A model generated the notes under the pieces. It made no database searches, had not been told where the DNA came from, and saw only the letters and a list, made by a program, of their open reading frames with translations. From positions 1 through 64,000 of the forward strand of contig JAKSYS010000106.1 of the NCBI GenBank assembly GCA_022925895.1: 64,000 nucleotides of DNA, in the 5' to 3' direction. Origin of the DNA: Fragilaria crotonensis (Eukaryota > Bacillariophyta > Fragilariophyceae > Fragilariales > Fragilariaceae). A program made the position numbers and the translations under genes. Of the stretch, positions 11,296-22,575 are shown in pieces; within the stretch, counting starts at the first letter, position 1; each line of letters starts with the position of its first letter.

Positions 11296-13128
11296 ATGAT
11301 CGGCATCTTCTTTTTCGTACTCTTGCTTGGTTTAGGCGAGAGAGTTTGTGCATTTAATGTTCCCCATTCTTCCTTATCCAGCACATCCCCGAGGCTTGGT
11401 CGACGTTGGTCCTTAAATGTGGGCGACTCTGGTGTTGGAAACAGTGGGATCAGCGTCCTTTACAAACCCCCAGCTTCCCCTTCCCCGCCCTCACGAGTGG
11501 AGTCCATTGTCTCAAACGCAAAGACTTTGCTTCCAGATCGGAATGCAACCGATGAAAGGAGGAACAGAATACTTCAAGCGGGGTCTGCGGGACTCACTAC
11601 TTCGCTCGCCATGGTTCCCGAAGCTGTGGCATTCTCCTTCGTCGCTGGGGTTAACCCACTAGTTGGCCTTTGGACTACTGCAACTCTTGGCTTTGTGGCT
11701 GCCTCATTGGGTGGGCGAGCTGGAATCTGTTCGTCTGCCTCAGGGGCCTGCTCTGTAGTTGTCGCTGCACTCTGTGCTTCGCATGGACCCTCCTACCTAT
11801 CGGCGTGCGCCTTGATGGCTGGTATCCTGCAAGTGATCGGTGGTATTGTGGGTATCGGAAAATTCATTCGGCTCGTCCCACACCCTGTTATGCTAGGATT
11901 CGTTAATGGATTGGCTATTGTTATGACGAAGTCTCAGTTGGTGCATTTCACAACTGGTGGTAAATTTATGTCTCTGACGAGTAATGCAGGCGCGAGTCTC
12001 TACGGGGTCACCGCTCTAACCATGGCTTTAGTTAAAGTCATGCCAAAAATAACTAAGGTTGTTCCTCCGAGCTTGGGAGCAGTGGTCGTGTCCGCACTTG
12101 TTTCAAAGCTCCTAAATCTTCCGATAAAAACATTGGCTGATGTTGCAGGTGCTGCGACGTTCAGGGGAGGTTGGTCTGTGTTGCCCAAGATATGCTTTCC
12201 AGCCGTTCCCTTTTCATTTGCAACATTGCAGACAGTTTTCCCATATGCTGCCACCATGGCAGCTGTCGGAATTATCGAGTCACTCTTGACCATGCAAATC
12301 GTTGACGGAATGGTCGATGACGGAAGGCGGGGATCAACGAAGCGAGAGTGTATTGGTCAAGGTTGTGGTAATTTGTTAAGCGGCCTAACTGGCGGTATTG
12401 GCGGATGTGCTCTGTTAGGTCAGAGCATCATCAACGTTCAAAGCGGCGGTTCGGTGTCGAGATTTTCCGGAATGAGTATGGCGCTGTTTTTAGCAGTCGG
12501 AATTGTCGCGTTTGCTCCGTTGCTCGGAGCTATCCCGATCGCTTCGCTGGCTGGGGTCATGCTGCTTGTATGCCAATCGACATTCTCATGGTCGTCACTA
12601 CGATTGATGCGAAAGATTCCTCGTCTGGATGCATTAGTGATCGCTCTTGTCTCCGTCGCTACCGTTCAGAAGGATCTGGCTTTCGCTGTCAGTGCTGGGA
12701 TGGTTGCGAGTGCACTAGGATTTGCTTGGAAGCAGTCGACGACGTTGACGGCGAACAATGCTCTGGAAGGTAGCAAGAAACTCTACTTGTTGAACGGTCC
12801 GCTGTTTTTCGGCACAACGTCGCAGTTCCATTCCGTGTTTGACCCCAACGAGGACCCAACCGAAGTCATTTTGGATTTCACAAATTCGCGTGTCATGGAT
12901 CACTCTGCGTTAGTAGCGATAAATGCCGTTGCGGACCGATATGGATCACGAGGGAAGAAGGTTTACCTTCGGCACCTTTCAAGCGACTGCACCATTCTGC
13001 TCACGAAGCTTGACGGAGGTGAACTCCCACCCTACGAAATCATTGAAGCGGATCCATCGACTGATCCAGTTTATGGCGTGGCTGAAGAGTCTGGTATCTA
13101 TGCTAATGTGCCTGTCGCGACAGCCTAG
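11296..13128 (+). CDS. SulP/SLC26-type anion transporter with plastid AF presequence
   Basis: A single exon of 610 residues, started at the ATG at 11296. The N-terminus MIGIFFFVLLLGLGERVCA is a signal peptide followed by FNVPHSS, matching the diatom plastid motif with Phe directly after the cleavage site. The body has SulP hallmarks: AGLTTSLAMVPEAVAFSFVAG, the GGxxG-rich helix GGIGGCALLGQSIINVQSGG, and a C-terminal STAS domain from about residue 490. SulP proteins carry sulfate, bicarbonate, molybdate or related anions. The compact size is like bacterial members. A plastid-envelope anion transporter is the natural reading; which ion it moves is not shown. A CTAG microsatellite starts at the stop codon. 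Confidence 0.88.
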   Translation: MIGIFFFVLLLGLGERVCAFNVPHSSLSSTSPRLGRRWSLNVGDSGVGNSGISVLYKPPASPSPPSRVESIVSNAKTLLPDRNATDERRNRILQAGSAGLTTSLAMVPEAVAFSFVAGVNPLVGLWTTATLGFVAASLGGRAGICSSASGACSVVVAALCASHGPSYLSACALMAGILQVIGGIVGIGKFIRLVPHPVMLGFVNGLAIVMTKSQLVHFTTGGKFMSLTSNAGASLYGVTALTMALVKVMPKITKVVPPSLGAVVVSALVSKLLNLPIKTLADVAGAATFRGGWSVLPKICFPAVPFSFATLQTVFPYAATMAAVGIIESLLTMQIVDGMVDDGRRGSTKRECIGQGCGNLLSGLTGGIGGCALLGQSIINVQSGGSVSRFSGMSMALFLAVGIVAFAPLLGAIPIASLAGVMLLVCQSTFSWSSLRLMRKIPRLDALVIALVSVATVQKDLAFAVSAGMVASALGFAWKQSTTLTANNALEGSKKLYLLNGPLFFGTTSQFHSVFDPNEDPTEVILDFTNSRVMDHSALVAINAVADRYGSRGKKVYLRHLSSDCTILLTKLDGGELPPYEIIEADPSTDPVYGVAEESGIYANVPVATA

Positions 13129-13910
13129 CTAGCTAGCTAGTCATCGCCAGTTCTTTTGTTCCCAAAAGCCTGCCGATAAGTTTATGTCGTTTTCATATGT
13201 TTTTTTACACTCGACCCGGTGGGTTACTTCCGCCATCCACCATCAACATCAGGTGAGTACTGTAGACGGAGTACTGAAGTACTCGAGAGTGAATACTTAC
13301 TGACCGGTCCCAGGCGGATGTCTGTGACGACTACGCAGCTTACATACTTGTACCGGATAAATAAACCACACTCAAGAGTCATGAGTCAAGAGGCTTCAGT
13401 GAACGTTCCCGTGTTCGCAAAACTGCATTGCCAAAATTAACTTATCCACAGTTAAGCATCAAAATGACCAGAAATCGGATTCGAAACGAGATTATTTAGG
13501 GAACATATTGCCAAGGGAGTCATAGAGTCATAATTTGTTTCTATGGATTACGGGTCTGATAGTAACTCTCACCCGTAAGGCATGTGACATGAGACATGAG
13601 ACATAATGGAAAAGGCGCCGGGTGCCACCTTCCACCCGTGATTCCCCTCGGAAATACCATACACAAGAAGAGTATAAAAACTATACTGTACATACTACAT
13701 CTCGAGTGTATTACTTACACTCAGAACCGAGCGCATAAACAACGGATAGAGCGAAGGTGAGGATTGCAATCTGCTTGCCATTATCTCAGACAGTGGTTAT
13801 GGTCGTTGTGTGCTCGACGTGATGGTTTGATTGTTCGCAGGAAGGCCGACTGCTTTTGTGCAGCGTTTGCTCACTCACTGTCACTTCGTGTCTTCTCGAC
13901 ATCCCGCAGT
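13129..13910. other. Intergenic stretch before the M6-like gene
   Basis: It begins with a short (CTAG)n run. No gene is supported. The frame of the M6-like gene stays open upstream to about 13764 but holds no ATG before 13911, and the signal peptide starts there, so the upstream part is treated as leader. Confidence 0.5.
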
Positions 13911-15488
13911 ATGATGTTTCGATCGTTGGCACTCCTGGCACTTGCTCCAGCTGCACATGCCATGCCTGCCAGTCCGAAGGCTTTCTCGCCAGCCCAAGCA
14001 AATGGTCATCCAACAGCGTGCGTTATGCAGGTGATCGGAAACCCTGGTTACCACTATGTCATATGTCAAGCCGCACCAGAAGGCTTTTACAGTACCGCTC
14101 TCAACCAGGAAGACGGCTTGATCTACTACGGAGTCCTCAAAAATGGAGAACTGGTCCCTGGAGAATATGTGGTTGGTGAAGTCAACCCAGATGAGCTCGA
14201 TGGAATTGACTTATACCAAATTGAAAGTGCTTCAATGGCTCACAAAAAGTGTTTGGAAAATGACTATTGCAGATGGAAAATTGACAACAATGGTCTGAGT
14301 CACGGATCTCCACCAGATTCGCTCTACGACAATTTGGTGATTCCTTTTTATTTTGCGGATCATGGAGACAGAGTAATGAACCTCAAAGATCTTGAGGAGG
14401 ATGTTTTCAACGACGATCATATCTCTGTCAAAGACTTCTTCGAAAGCCAATCAGGTGGTAAAATTCAGTGGCAAAATGTGTTTGCCAAACCCGTCACCAT
14501 CAGCAAGACCGAAATGGAGTGCGCTGACAATGTATCTGGAACTTCGAACATGATAAAGGAATGTTTGGCAGAGGCTCTCTCCCTTGTTGACGACCAGTTC
14601 CCCTCTGACTTTGATGGGGTCACCTTCTTGCACAGCGGGTATGGAGCGGAGTACGGAGGCCGTGATGAGTACCTTACATATCTAGATGACCGTATTTGGA
14701 GTCACTCGTGGGATATTGCGACCGAGGCTTACACTGGTCGTTACGCTCTATTATCCGCCTTCTACAGCGCTGACAATCGCCGCTACCAACACGCGGGTGT
14801 TGCCATTCATGAAATCGCCCAAATGTTGGGTGCTCCAACGCAATACGGTCCAGAACCAGGCAATGGTCTTGGAAACTACGACGTTATGGCTAGCCCATTC
14901 GGTTTCGATGGACAATTGCATAATTGCGGTTCGCTCAGCGCGTATTCCAAGGTCCTTCTCGAGTGGGCTGAAGTGGAGGATATTACTGAAGATGGAACGT
15001 ACAGCATCGAGGCTTCCACAACTTCCACCAAGGTATACAAGATTTCAAAGGGATTCCCAACCGATGAGTATTACCTCATTGAAAACCGTATGGATATTGG
15101 TTACGACACTGGTCTGCGTGGCCCAGGTCTGGCAATCTACCACGTCGATGAGAGTGCCAACGGCATGCCAGGATACCCAGAGGATGATGCCAAGTACCCC
15201 GCCAACCACTACCGTGTATCGTTGATCCAGGCTGACGGACGCTTCGACTTGGAAACGGAATGGAACCAGGGCGATAATGGCGACCTGTTTAAGGCTGGCT
15301 TCGTGGATGGTATTTCGCCAGATGGGCCGTTGAGAAATGGCGAGCCGATTGGGGACGCGTTCCCCAATACGGATGCCTACAGCGGTGGTCGATTCAAAGA
15401 GACCGGATTGACCATCAAGGATATCTCGGTTCCAGGGATGACAATGACCTTTACGGTCTCATTCGGGGACGTTGCTGCGGAGTCTTAG
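13911..15488 (+). CDS. M6-family-like secreted metalloprotease, altered zinc motif
   Basis: A single exon of 525 residues with signal peptide MMFRSLALLALAPAAHA. The central region matches M6 (immune inhibitor A-like) peptidases: GVAIHEIAQMLG, GNGLGNYDVMASPFG, SAYSKVLLEW, YYLIENR, GLRGPGLAIYHVDE and RVSLIQADG, all in family order. In active members the zinc site is HExxH; here it reads HEIAQ (His300, Glu301, Gln304), so the second zinc histidine is replaced by Gln. It may be a non-catalytic homologue or use a different third ligand. It is probably secreted or in the endomembrane system. It is convergent with APC4, stops 83 bases apart. Confidence 0.85.
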   Translation: MMFRSLALLALAPAAHAMPASPKAFSPAQANGHPTACVMQVIGNPGYHYVICQAAPEGFYSTALNQEDGLIYYGVLKNGELVPGEYVVGEVNPDELDGIDLYQIESASMAHKKCLENDYCRWKIDNNGLSHGSPPDSLYDNLVIPFYFADHGDRVMNLKDLEEDVFNDDHISVKDFFESQSGGKIQWQNVFAKPVTISKTEMECADNVSGTSNMIKECLAEALSLVDDQFPSDFDGVTFLHSGYGAEYGGRDEYLTYLDDRIWSHSWDIATEAYTGRYALLSAFYSADNRRYQHAGVAIHEIAQMLGAPTQYGPEPGNGLGNYDVMASPFGFDGQLHNCGSLSAYSKVLLEWAEVEDITEDGTYSIEASTTSTKVYKISKGFPTDEYYLIENRMDIGYDTGLRGPGLAIYHVDESANGMPGYPEDDAKYPANHYRVSLIQADGRFDLETEWNQGDNGDLFKAGFVDGISPDGPLRNGEPIGDAFPNTDAYSGGRFKETGLTIKDISVPGMTMTFTVSFGDVAAES

Positions 15489-15502
15489 GTCTTAGGGCAA
15501 CA

Positions 15503-15528
15503 ACAGGTACCGCGACTGCGGTACCTGT
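15503..15528. terminator. Hairpin between two convergent genes
   Basis: ACAGGTACCGC pairs perfectly with GCGGTACCTGT around a four-base GACT loop. It lies in the 83-base gap between the convergent M6-like and APC4 stop codons and would fold in either transcript. A role in 3'-end formation is inferred from position only. Confidence 0.5.
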
Positions 15529-15571
15529 AATAGAATTCGTGACGCTACATAAAACTCCATTGCTTTTTCCA

Positions 15572-18154
15572 CTACGCCTCTTCCATTTCATTGTCCTCGT
15601 CGCCTTCTTCATCCTCTTCAAGATCAAAAAGAGCAAGGTAATTTGTGTGGTTTACATTGGCAGTGACGACCCCGCCTACACCCCGTGAACCGCAAAGCAG
15701 CAACCTCGACTCGACGACATCCTCCACATTTGTTTGGACACAGCGAGCTGAAGCAGAAAAAGCTCCAATGAGTGTTTCAACTTTGGCAAGACTGATGGGT
15801 GATACCAACATTAACTTACTTTTCGCATAGATCACATCGGGATCAGACTCATCCTCGTCCATCGTATTGTCCAGTTGAGGCAGGATATGTACCATTGCTT
15901 CGACCGCGATTTCCAAACCGCGAACATCCACCACATCTCCATCCCGAGATGTCGGAGTCACATCAAATGTGACTTTGTCGTACTGAACAAGCCAGAGTTC
16001 TTGATTGGATCCGTCCTCCAAGAGGAGGCCAAGCGCTTGACGGCCTTCCTTCCCCTTCTCCTTATCGGTGCCTGGAAAACGATTGCTGTTGCCATCATCT
16101 CCGTAAAACCCAACTTCTTTAATTAAAAAATTTGCAGGGATAACCAGACATCGAGAAAGTATCCATGCATTTCCCGACCCAACTGGAACGGAAATGAGTT
16201 GAATGCCGTGGTGTCCATTGTTCAAGATACAAGAGCGGGCAAATATGGTCCATTGTCTTGAACAGGAGAACGAGCCATCCTCGGACGTCGTCGATGGATA
16301 GAAGGCTCCATCTAGTAACGTGCCGTCGTCGGAGGACGACACTTCGACTCCAATTCGCGGGTGCACCGCACATGTCACAGTAGCGGCGTCGGTGCTCGGA
16401 AGAATTATGTCAACACTCGATACCCCTTGTTGGATGAATGCTCTTGGTTGCTCAAAGCATTCAACAATTGCTTCTTGAGCTTGCCCAAGAACAGACACAA
16501 CAGTCCGAACTCCCTCAGGTTCAAACAGCGACGTTTTCACGGACTGGGGAGAGTCAGGTTGGGCGTTGGGACGTGGGACGTGACTGGTCTTACCCGACAT
16601 CAATGCCTAAGGCACAGATTGTCAATGCTCTAATCTTATGAAACATTGCATCATAATTACATTGCACAAGGATGCTTACCGAAACACAACAGCAAATGAT
16701 ATCTTCAGTCGCACTCTGCCCTTCATCCAGGTATGGTTCTTGTTGGAAGTAGTCAGCAACGCGATGCAACAACTGCTGAGGCACTCGACGCTTCTTGGCA
16801 TTATCGCGTTGCACTGAATCCGGAGGTGTCCCGATAGCCTTTATCTCCGACGCCGCACTGCGCAACCAGGCACACAGGTCGCGAAGTCGGAACCGGGCCT
16901 CGACAATTTGAGACAGGAGGAATTCCACAGAAAACAACAAGTGGCGGGTTTGCAGGCGCAGGTCAAGGGTGCGCGGCAAGAGGTAATCGTCGAGCCCACA
17001 GAGCTCGTTTGCGTCAAAGACCAGCGACTGTGCAGCGCCAAACAGAGCAGCTCGAGCAACCGCTTCCACTCCTGCCAAGCCATTGTGAAGAGTTTTTTCC
17101 ATTCGTATCAAGAGTTGATCGTTCATTTGAACGCTAGTAAAGAATTGCTCCAACGCGTTCGCATACTCCGATGACTTACCAATTGCAATGTACTGGGACA
17201 AGGCGGAGCTTACTGTTGTTTCAATGCCATAGTTTTTGAGGACCTTTTGAAGGGATTCCAACTTGGTGTCGAGAGGTCTTAATACATTCTTCCACGAGGA
17301 CAACACATTTGGAACACCTTCACGGATGGTTTTCATACGACGTTGAATCGATGAGTATAAAGAACTGATAGTTTGAAGGCTGTAGCGATGTTTTGATAGG
17401 GCGGGCAAGGAGTATATGCTAAGTTTCGACGGCGATTGCAGGACTGCGACATGCGCCAAGTCTGCGGAACATACCATTTGCTCCAGGCTGTTGCAAGCGA
17501 GCTTGGCTACAAAATATCTCCCGTGAACGTACAAATGAACCTCATCATCAATCGTAGCTGCGCATAAAATACTAAGCGGTTTCTTGCAGGTAGGATTTGA
17601 TTTGCTTGCGATGTCCTCCTGTTCCCCGTCCCCCCGAACATGCGTCGTAGGCGGAAGAAAAACCTTTGATCTGTCCAGGTAAGCTGATCGATACCTTCGT
17701 TACGAGACCGTGAGCAGCGAAGACATCTTCAGGCGATATCCATCTAATCCGCACATGAAAAAACCTACCTCCATTCTAATTCGCGTTCCTTCTCGTCATC
17801 CGTCAAGACCCAACCGCGGTGTGGGCGTCCGACATGAGCCCAAACCAGTGCCTCAACTTTCAGTGTCCCCAGTTCTTGATGTACGAAACTCTCTTCCTCA
17901 TCAGTCATTCCCAATTCCAAATCATAGAGCACATAGCCACCTTCACTCAGTGCCAAAGCCAGCAGAGTTCCGTCAGGACTCCAACATAGGGCTGTGAATT
18001 CCTTGTCCGAGGAAGCAACTCGCTGCCACGAAACTGTTCGTTGAACGAGCAGACGGTCGCCTGCCACAGCAACCAAGTCCATAGAAGGGCATAGGAGGCA
18101 CCGCGTCGAGGGGACGCTGGCAGTCTGGATGGGAGTGAAGCATTTGGATGCCAT
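15572..18154 (-). CDS. APC4: Anaphase-promoting complex subunit 4
   Basis: Three exons: 17769-18154, 16680-17694 and 15572-16606, in frame to 811 residues. The N-terminus starts a WD40 propeller (LCWSPDGTLLALALSEGGYVLYDLE), as in the APC4 WD40 domain. The middle is the helical APC4 platform region (SSLYSSIQRRMKTIREG ... LSQYIAIGKSSEYANALEQFF), and the C-terminus ends in an acidic tail (DEEGDEDNEMEEA) as in other APC4 proteins. APC4 is a scaffold of the APC/C ubiquitin ligase that drives mitotic exit. The first intron (17695-17768) ends in CGAAG; this choice is the one that restores frame and yields a sensible sequence. Length is similar to human APC4. Confidence 0.85.
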
Positions 18155-18784
18155 AGCCGTCGATGATGGACAATTACAACACGAAAACAATTTTAGTCTG
18201 TCGAAGTTTGCGCGAAAACACATCCGTTCGCTACAGTACAAGTACCTGGTAGTGAGTAGTGCCAAGTGCCAAGTGACAAGTGACAAGTGCCAATGCCCAA
18301 TGCTCAATGCTCAATAGTATCTGAATGTTTAAAAGGGATAGGTATAATCTAAGGGTCACTCCCTGTTTTTTGTCACTTGAGCTCGACAAAAATCAAAATT
18401 CGACAGTTCAAATGAGTTAATTGAAAATAAGAATCTGTAGGTTTTCAATAATAGCGACGTTATTTCTTAAAGACTGAGCGCCGGATCGTCAGTGAAAAAC
18501 ATGAATAGGAAGGGAAGTCGCTTAGAAGTAGACCATCTTTTCTTCTCTTACAAAGGATTTTGTATCACATACTTCTAAGCGATCAACAAAGTGTCATTCT
18601 CGTCATCGTCGCTCCGAAAACAACAAAGGAATTGCACCAAGGCCATACACCCACAGTACATACCGAAGTACGCTCCTTCCCGCATTAAAACCAACATACC
18701 CACCGTCCAACTTTCTGCAGTCTATCAGGTAACTATCAAGCTGCATCGCTTTCATCGAGGTGCATGAATCGATAGAATAAAACC
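18155..18784. other. Divergent upstream region with inverted repeat and heptamer-like repeats
   Basis: This region separates APC4 from the SH3-like repeat gene. 18254-18310 is a degenerate seven-base tandem repeat around AAGTGCC/AATGCTC. TCGCTTAGAAGTA (18518-18530) and TACTTCTAAGCGA (18570-18582) form a perfect 13-base inverted repeat with a 39-base spacer. No gene is supported. Confidence 0.6.
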
Positions 18785-21700
18785 ATGACCTATGAAGCAG
18801 GGTCCACCGCGGAATCTGAGACAACAGGCAACAGTTCCACCACGTCAACGCCGTCTCCGTATCGAAGTCGGTTCGGTAAATCGACAAGACGTGAAGCTCT
18901 AGAGCAACTGATGAAAAAGTCAACCCCAAAGGAGAATGGGACATCTCTCCAGCCTCGCCTCGGTAGTCCGTCTGATGAGGAGAAGCAATCTTCGGCAACA
19001 ACAAACACTAGCCTCTCCACATTTCTTCCAGGGGATGAGATCGATGGTCCACCAGATTGCAAACGAACGCTTCCACAGCACATGGAAACCCATTATTATC
19101 GAGTGATCTATCGAGGAGTCGTGGCGCTGGTGAGCAAACCGGATTCTAGATCGGCGAAGTCTGGAGCGTACGTCAGTTATGGCGAAATCATTGCAAGTCA
19201 CCAGGTGCTTGATGTGGAAGAGCTAGAATCCGTTGTTTCGTATTCGTCGCCTGTTCCTGTGAAAAGAATGGAAGAGTTTCACTCACCAGATTCACCGCCT
19301 AGCTCGGTGTTATCGAATCATACGGGATCTGTCTCGTCGCTTGACACATTTCGAACGGCGTCGTCCACTGGAGCATCCAAGCTTGGTTCTACCATCACCC
19401 CCAACCGACAGCGAGTCTCCAAAAAGGCCGTTCGAGTGGATCGTGTCCTTACTGGAGGATATGCAATGGACGCGGGCGAAATAGCAGTTGAACCTCAGTT
19501 AAGGACTCCGAAACGGTCGAATGTGCTGCCTATGGTATCTTCGTCGCCTTTGCCCCTCCCTGAATCGCCGACAGACGATCTGGATTTGACTTTCCAAGAG
19601 CTTGGTTTTATTCTTTCGACCAAGAGGAACGTCCCGTTAATTGAAAAAATTCAGGAACCTCCTCCCATTCAGACAGGAAAGTTTTTGTACCAAATTGTAT
19701 CGTCTGCACCCATTCAGATTTTCACTGGACCGTGCGTAGATGCACCGAGAACAAAGGGGGTGCTATTACCAGGAACCATTCACGAAGTTTGTCTTCGATT
19801 AGAATCTGACGAGAATATTACGTACCTTCGTCTCTCGCACCGACGAGGTTGGATTCCGGATCGCAAAATCGCTGTGCATGGTGGGGCCGTCAAGATTGGA
19901 TTGGTACCTGCTGTGAAGGAGTATGTGGCGGCAGATGATGCCATCTCCATGTCATCCAGTGCTACGCCTGGGTCTGTGATGCGCAGTAGACATCGGCCGC
20001 CTAGGAGGAAACAAATCATGAATAAAGGCAGGGGTGCTGAAGGTGGTCGATATCAAGGATTTCAGTCTGAGTCTATGAACATTACTAAAGTGTCACCTCT
20101 CCGTGAACAGACTTTGGTGACGTCCTCAAATATATCTGTTCTCTCGGAGGAAGACTTTTCTGGAAGAGTCGGCTCTCCAGATCGAGCGATCGAAAGAAGC
20201 AGATATGGCGACACTAATGTTGAGCCGAAACAATCATATTTCCTCGTGCGCGTGAATGCACCGCGAGGCCTGAAAATGCTGGATGCCTTGCAGTTTCAAG
20301 TATCAACTCTTATTCATGGCAACCATGGTAAAGTTGCTTCACAGCTCCGCGAGGGGAATCCATCCTCGATATTTTCTACAATGGCGGCACCTCATGCAAC
20401 AAAATCGACCCAGAAGGTCGGCAATCCGGCAATATTTGATTCAATCAAGAAGCAGCGAATCCTGCCCAGAGGTGCCATCTTTGAAGCAAGCAGACGCATG
20501 GAAACGTCCACTTCTTTCAGCCAAGGAGCTGGTCTTATCAAGCTGTCTGATAATAGTGGTTGGGCAATAGTTCCGACTCAAGATGAGTTGGATGTTCAGT
20601 ACCTTCACTATCATGGCGGGATTGGGAGTGTCAAGGAAGGCGAAGCAACCCGCGCGTATGACGAGATTGGTAATGCAGTGATTTTCACTGACGATGCATC
20701 TGATTGCATTTGGGTTCGCGTTGTTGCGCGGCAAGGCGTTACAGTGGAATGCCCCCCTCCGTTTGTGCCATTAAGCGAAACCACAATTTCACCGACTTCT
20801 TCTGCCGGCGGATCCTCTAGCAGCACAGGTGCATCGAACTTTGGTATGCTCACGAGTCATGATTCTGATGTGGCATCCTCAGTGGGGAGTGCCTTCTTGG
20901 ATGCCATGTTTCGATCACCAAAAAAGAATGTCGCAGACCATTCTGGAGGAAAAAATATCCACGCATTGTATTCGACCGAGCCATCTACGTCGTTCAGTCA
21001 CATAACTTTGGCTTGCGGGATGTACTTTGAGATCAATAAGTGGGACGATCTTGAGGGTCAGAACTTATTCCCCGGAACAACCCTGGTAAGATATCATGAA
21101 TGACTCGCCGTAGCAGGAATGTTGACTTTATTCTAATCATATTCTCAGGAGTACGTGAGGCTACGTGGCGGACGAGGGTGGGTTCCTCGATCAGTGTTTG
21201 GAAAACCAGCAATTGAGCGAATCGCGCCTCCAGAGACTCGAAGTGGCTCGTTTTGGTTTCGAGTTTTGTCGCCACGTGGGATCAAGGTTCGGCTTGGACC
21301 GTCACGAAAGGCGGCATCTATAAAAACAACTGACGACGTCCACTTTCGCTTTGAGTGTGGCGAGTTTTTGAGGGCGTGCGAAGTGGTCACGTTTTTCCCG
21401 GAAAAGTCATCGCCTGAATGTTATGCTAAGCTCTATCGCAATCGCCATGTGCAACTCCAAAATCGTCTTTCGGAGTTTCGAAGTCTTCAGAGTCTGACGA
21501 TGCCATCTGAATGGGTTCAAGTTCTCGCAGAAGATTACATGTTCGTTGAAGAATGCGCATCTGAGCCTCATATGCAGAGGAACAGAGGTGGTTGGAGGTA
21601 TAATGTGCTGCGGGAGGACGGGGTTGCTGTGCGTAAGGGTCCGTCATTTGCTGCGGAGACTGTTGGCATCCAATTAATGGCTGGAGAAAGCGTGCTGGTA

Positions 21701-21946
21701 ACAGAACGAGTGACACCACCGGGAGAACAAATCAATTGGTTGCGACTCAAAGATGGTTCTGGATGGGTCCACGATATTGGGAAGAACGATGAGGTTGTCA
21801 TGATCGCACATTCGCTCCGTGATCGAGCTGGGGGTCTGACTCGTCCTAATAACCTGGAAAAGAACGAGAAGGAGAAGGAAGAACAAGCTTACAACACAAT
21901 GGTTGCCAGACTCTTTCATGGATCCGAGGACGATCATAAGCCATGA
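18785..21946 (+). CDS. Large protein with about six SH3-like repeats
   Basis: Two exons (18785-21085 and 21149-21946, 63-base intron) give 1032 residues. The first 90 residues and several linkers are Ser/Thr/Pro-rich. About six SH3-type beta modules can be picked out by the pattern 'Y/F-x-V ... G ... GxxxxE ... W-I/V-P/H': near VIYRGVVALVSKP, YQIVSSAPIQIFTGP to RRGWIPDRK, FLVRVNAPRGLKM to NSGWAIVP, WVRVVARQGVTVEC to GRGWVPRS, FWFRVLSPRGIKVRLGP, and YNVLREDGVAVRKGP to GSGWVHDIG. No catalytic domain, signal peptide or membrane segment is seen, so a cytosolic or nuclear scaffold role is possible. I do not recognise a named family. Confidence 0.75.
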
Positions 21947-22575
21947 CGAGACTTCAACTTGGAAACGACAGGTCAGATGGTCACATGTCATGTCGTCGTA
22001 AGGGCTTCTCGGAATACTGTAATTTGTGCGACACCTGGTACCGTAGTACTGTATACGACGGCGGGGTGAACCTGTCACAAGTTATATACGTATGACATAT
22101 GACATACTCGGTCTGGTACCGGTAGAAGTACACTTGTACTTGCACTCGCACTCGGAATCATAGTGGTGCACAGTACTGCTACTCCGGGCTCCGCAGTATG
22201 ATAGTACAGTACTCTGTATGCGTAGACACCACTATTCTGAGTATAGTAGGTACTGTAGTATCAGGTATGATACAAACTACTGTTACAGCTGATGTGACGA
22301 ATGACGATTCTAGAGAATGCCAATATCCAAAAAGTGTCGATTCAGGCTATTTATCATGTCATAGGATCTCACAACATCAGTCGTGGAAGATCTGATTCGC
22401 ATCTGCCTCAGGATCTGCCTGTTTGTCAGGGTTCTCGTTTGACGCTGATTCAACAGATCGGGTTCGCATTCAGGCGAACAACGTCAAACCAATTCTGCTA
22501 TGTGCCTGGTTTTTCATCAGGCACTTTGCAAACTTGGATCACAAATCCACACCGCTGAGCTCCAGTACATTCATT
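21947..22575. other. Intergenic stretch rich in GTAC palindromes
   Basis: No gene is supported. 22030-22270 is dense in GTAC, AGTACT and GGTACC words, typical of intergenic DNA throughout this window. The last part should hold the promoter of the small plastid-protein gene at 22576. Confidence 0.55.

Noticed and set aside
17744-17768. A 25-base intron in APC4 ending at GATTAG
   Set aside because: It restores one frame only for a short distance; the 74-base intron 17695-17768 leads into the long downstream frame.
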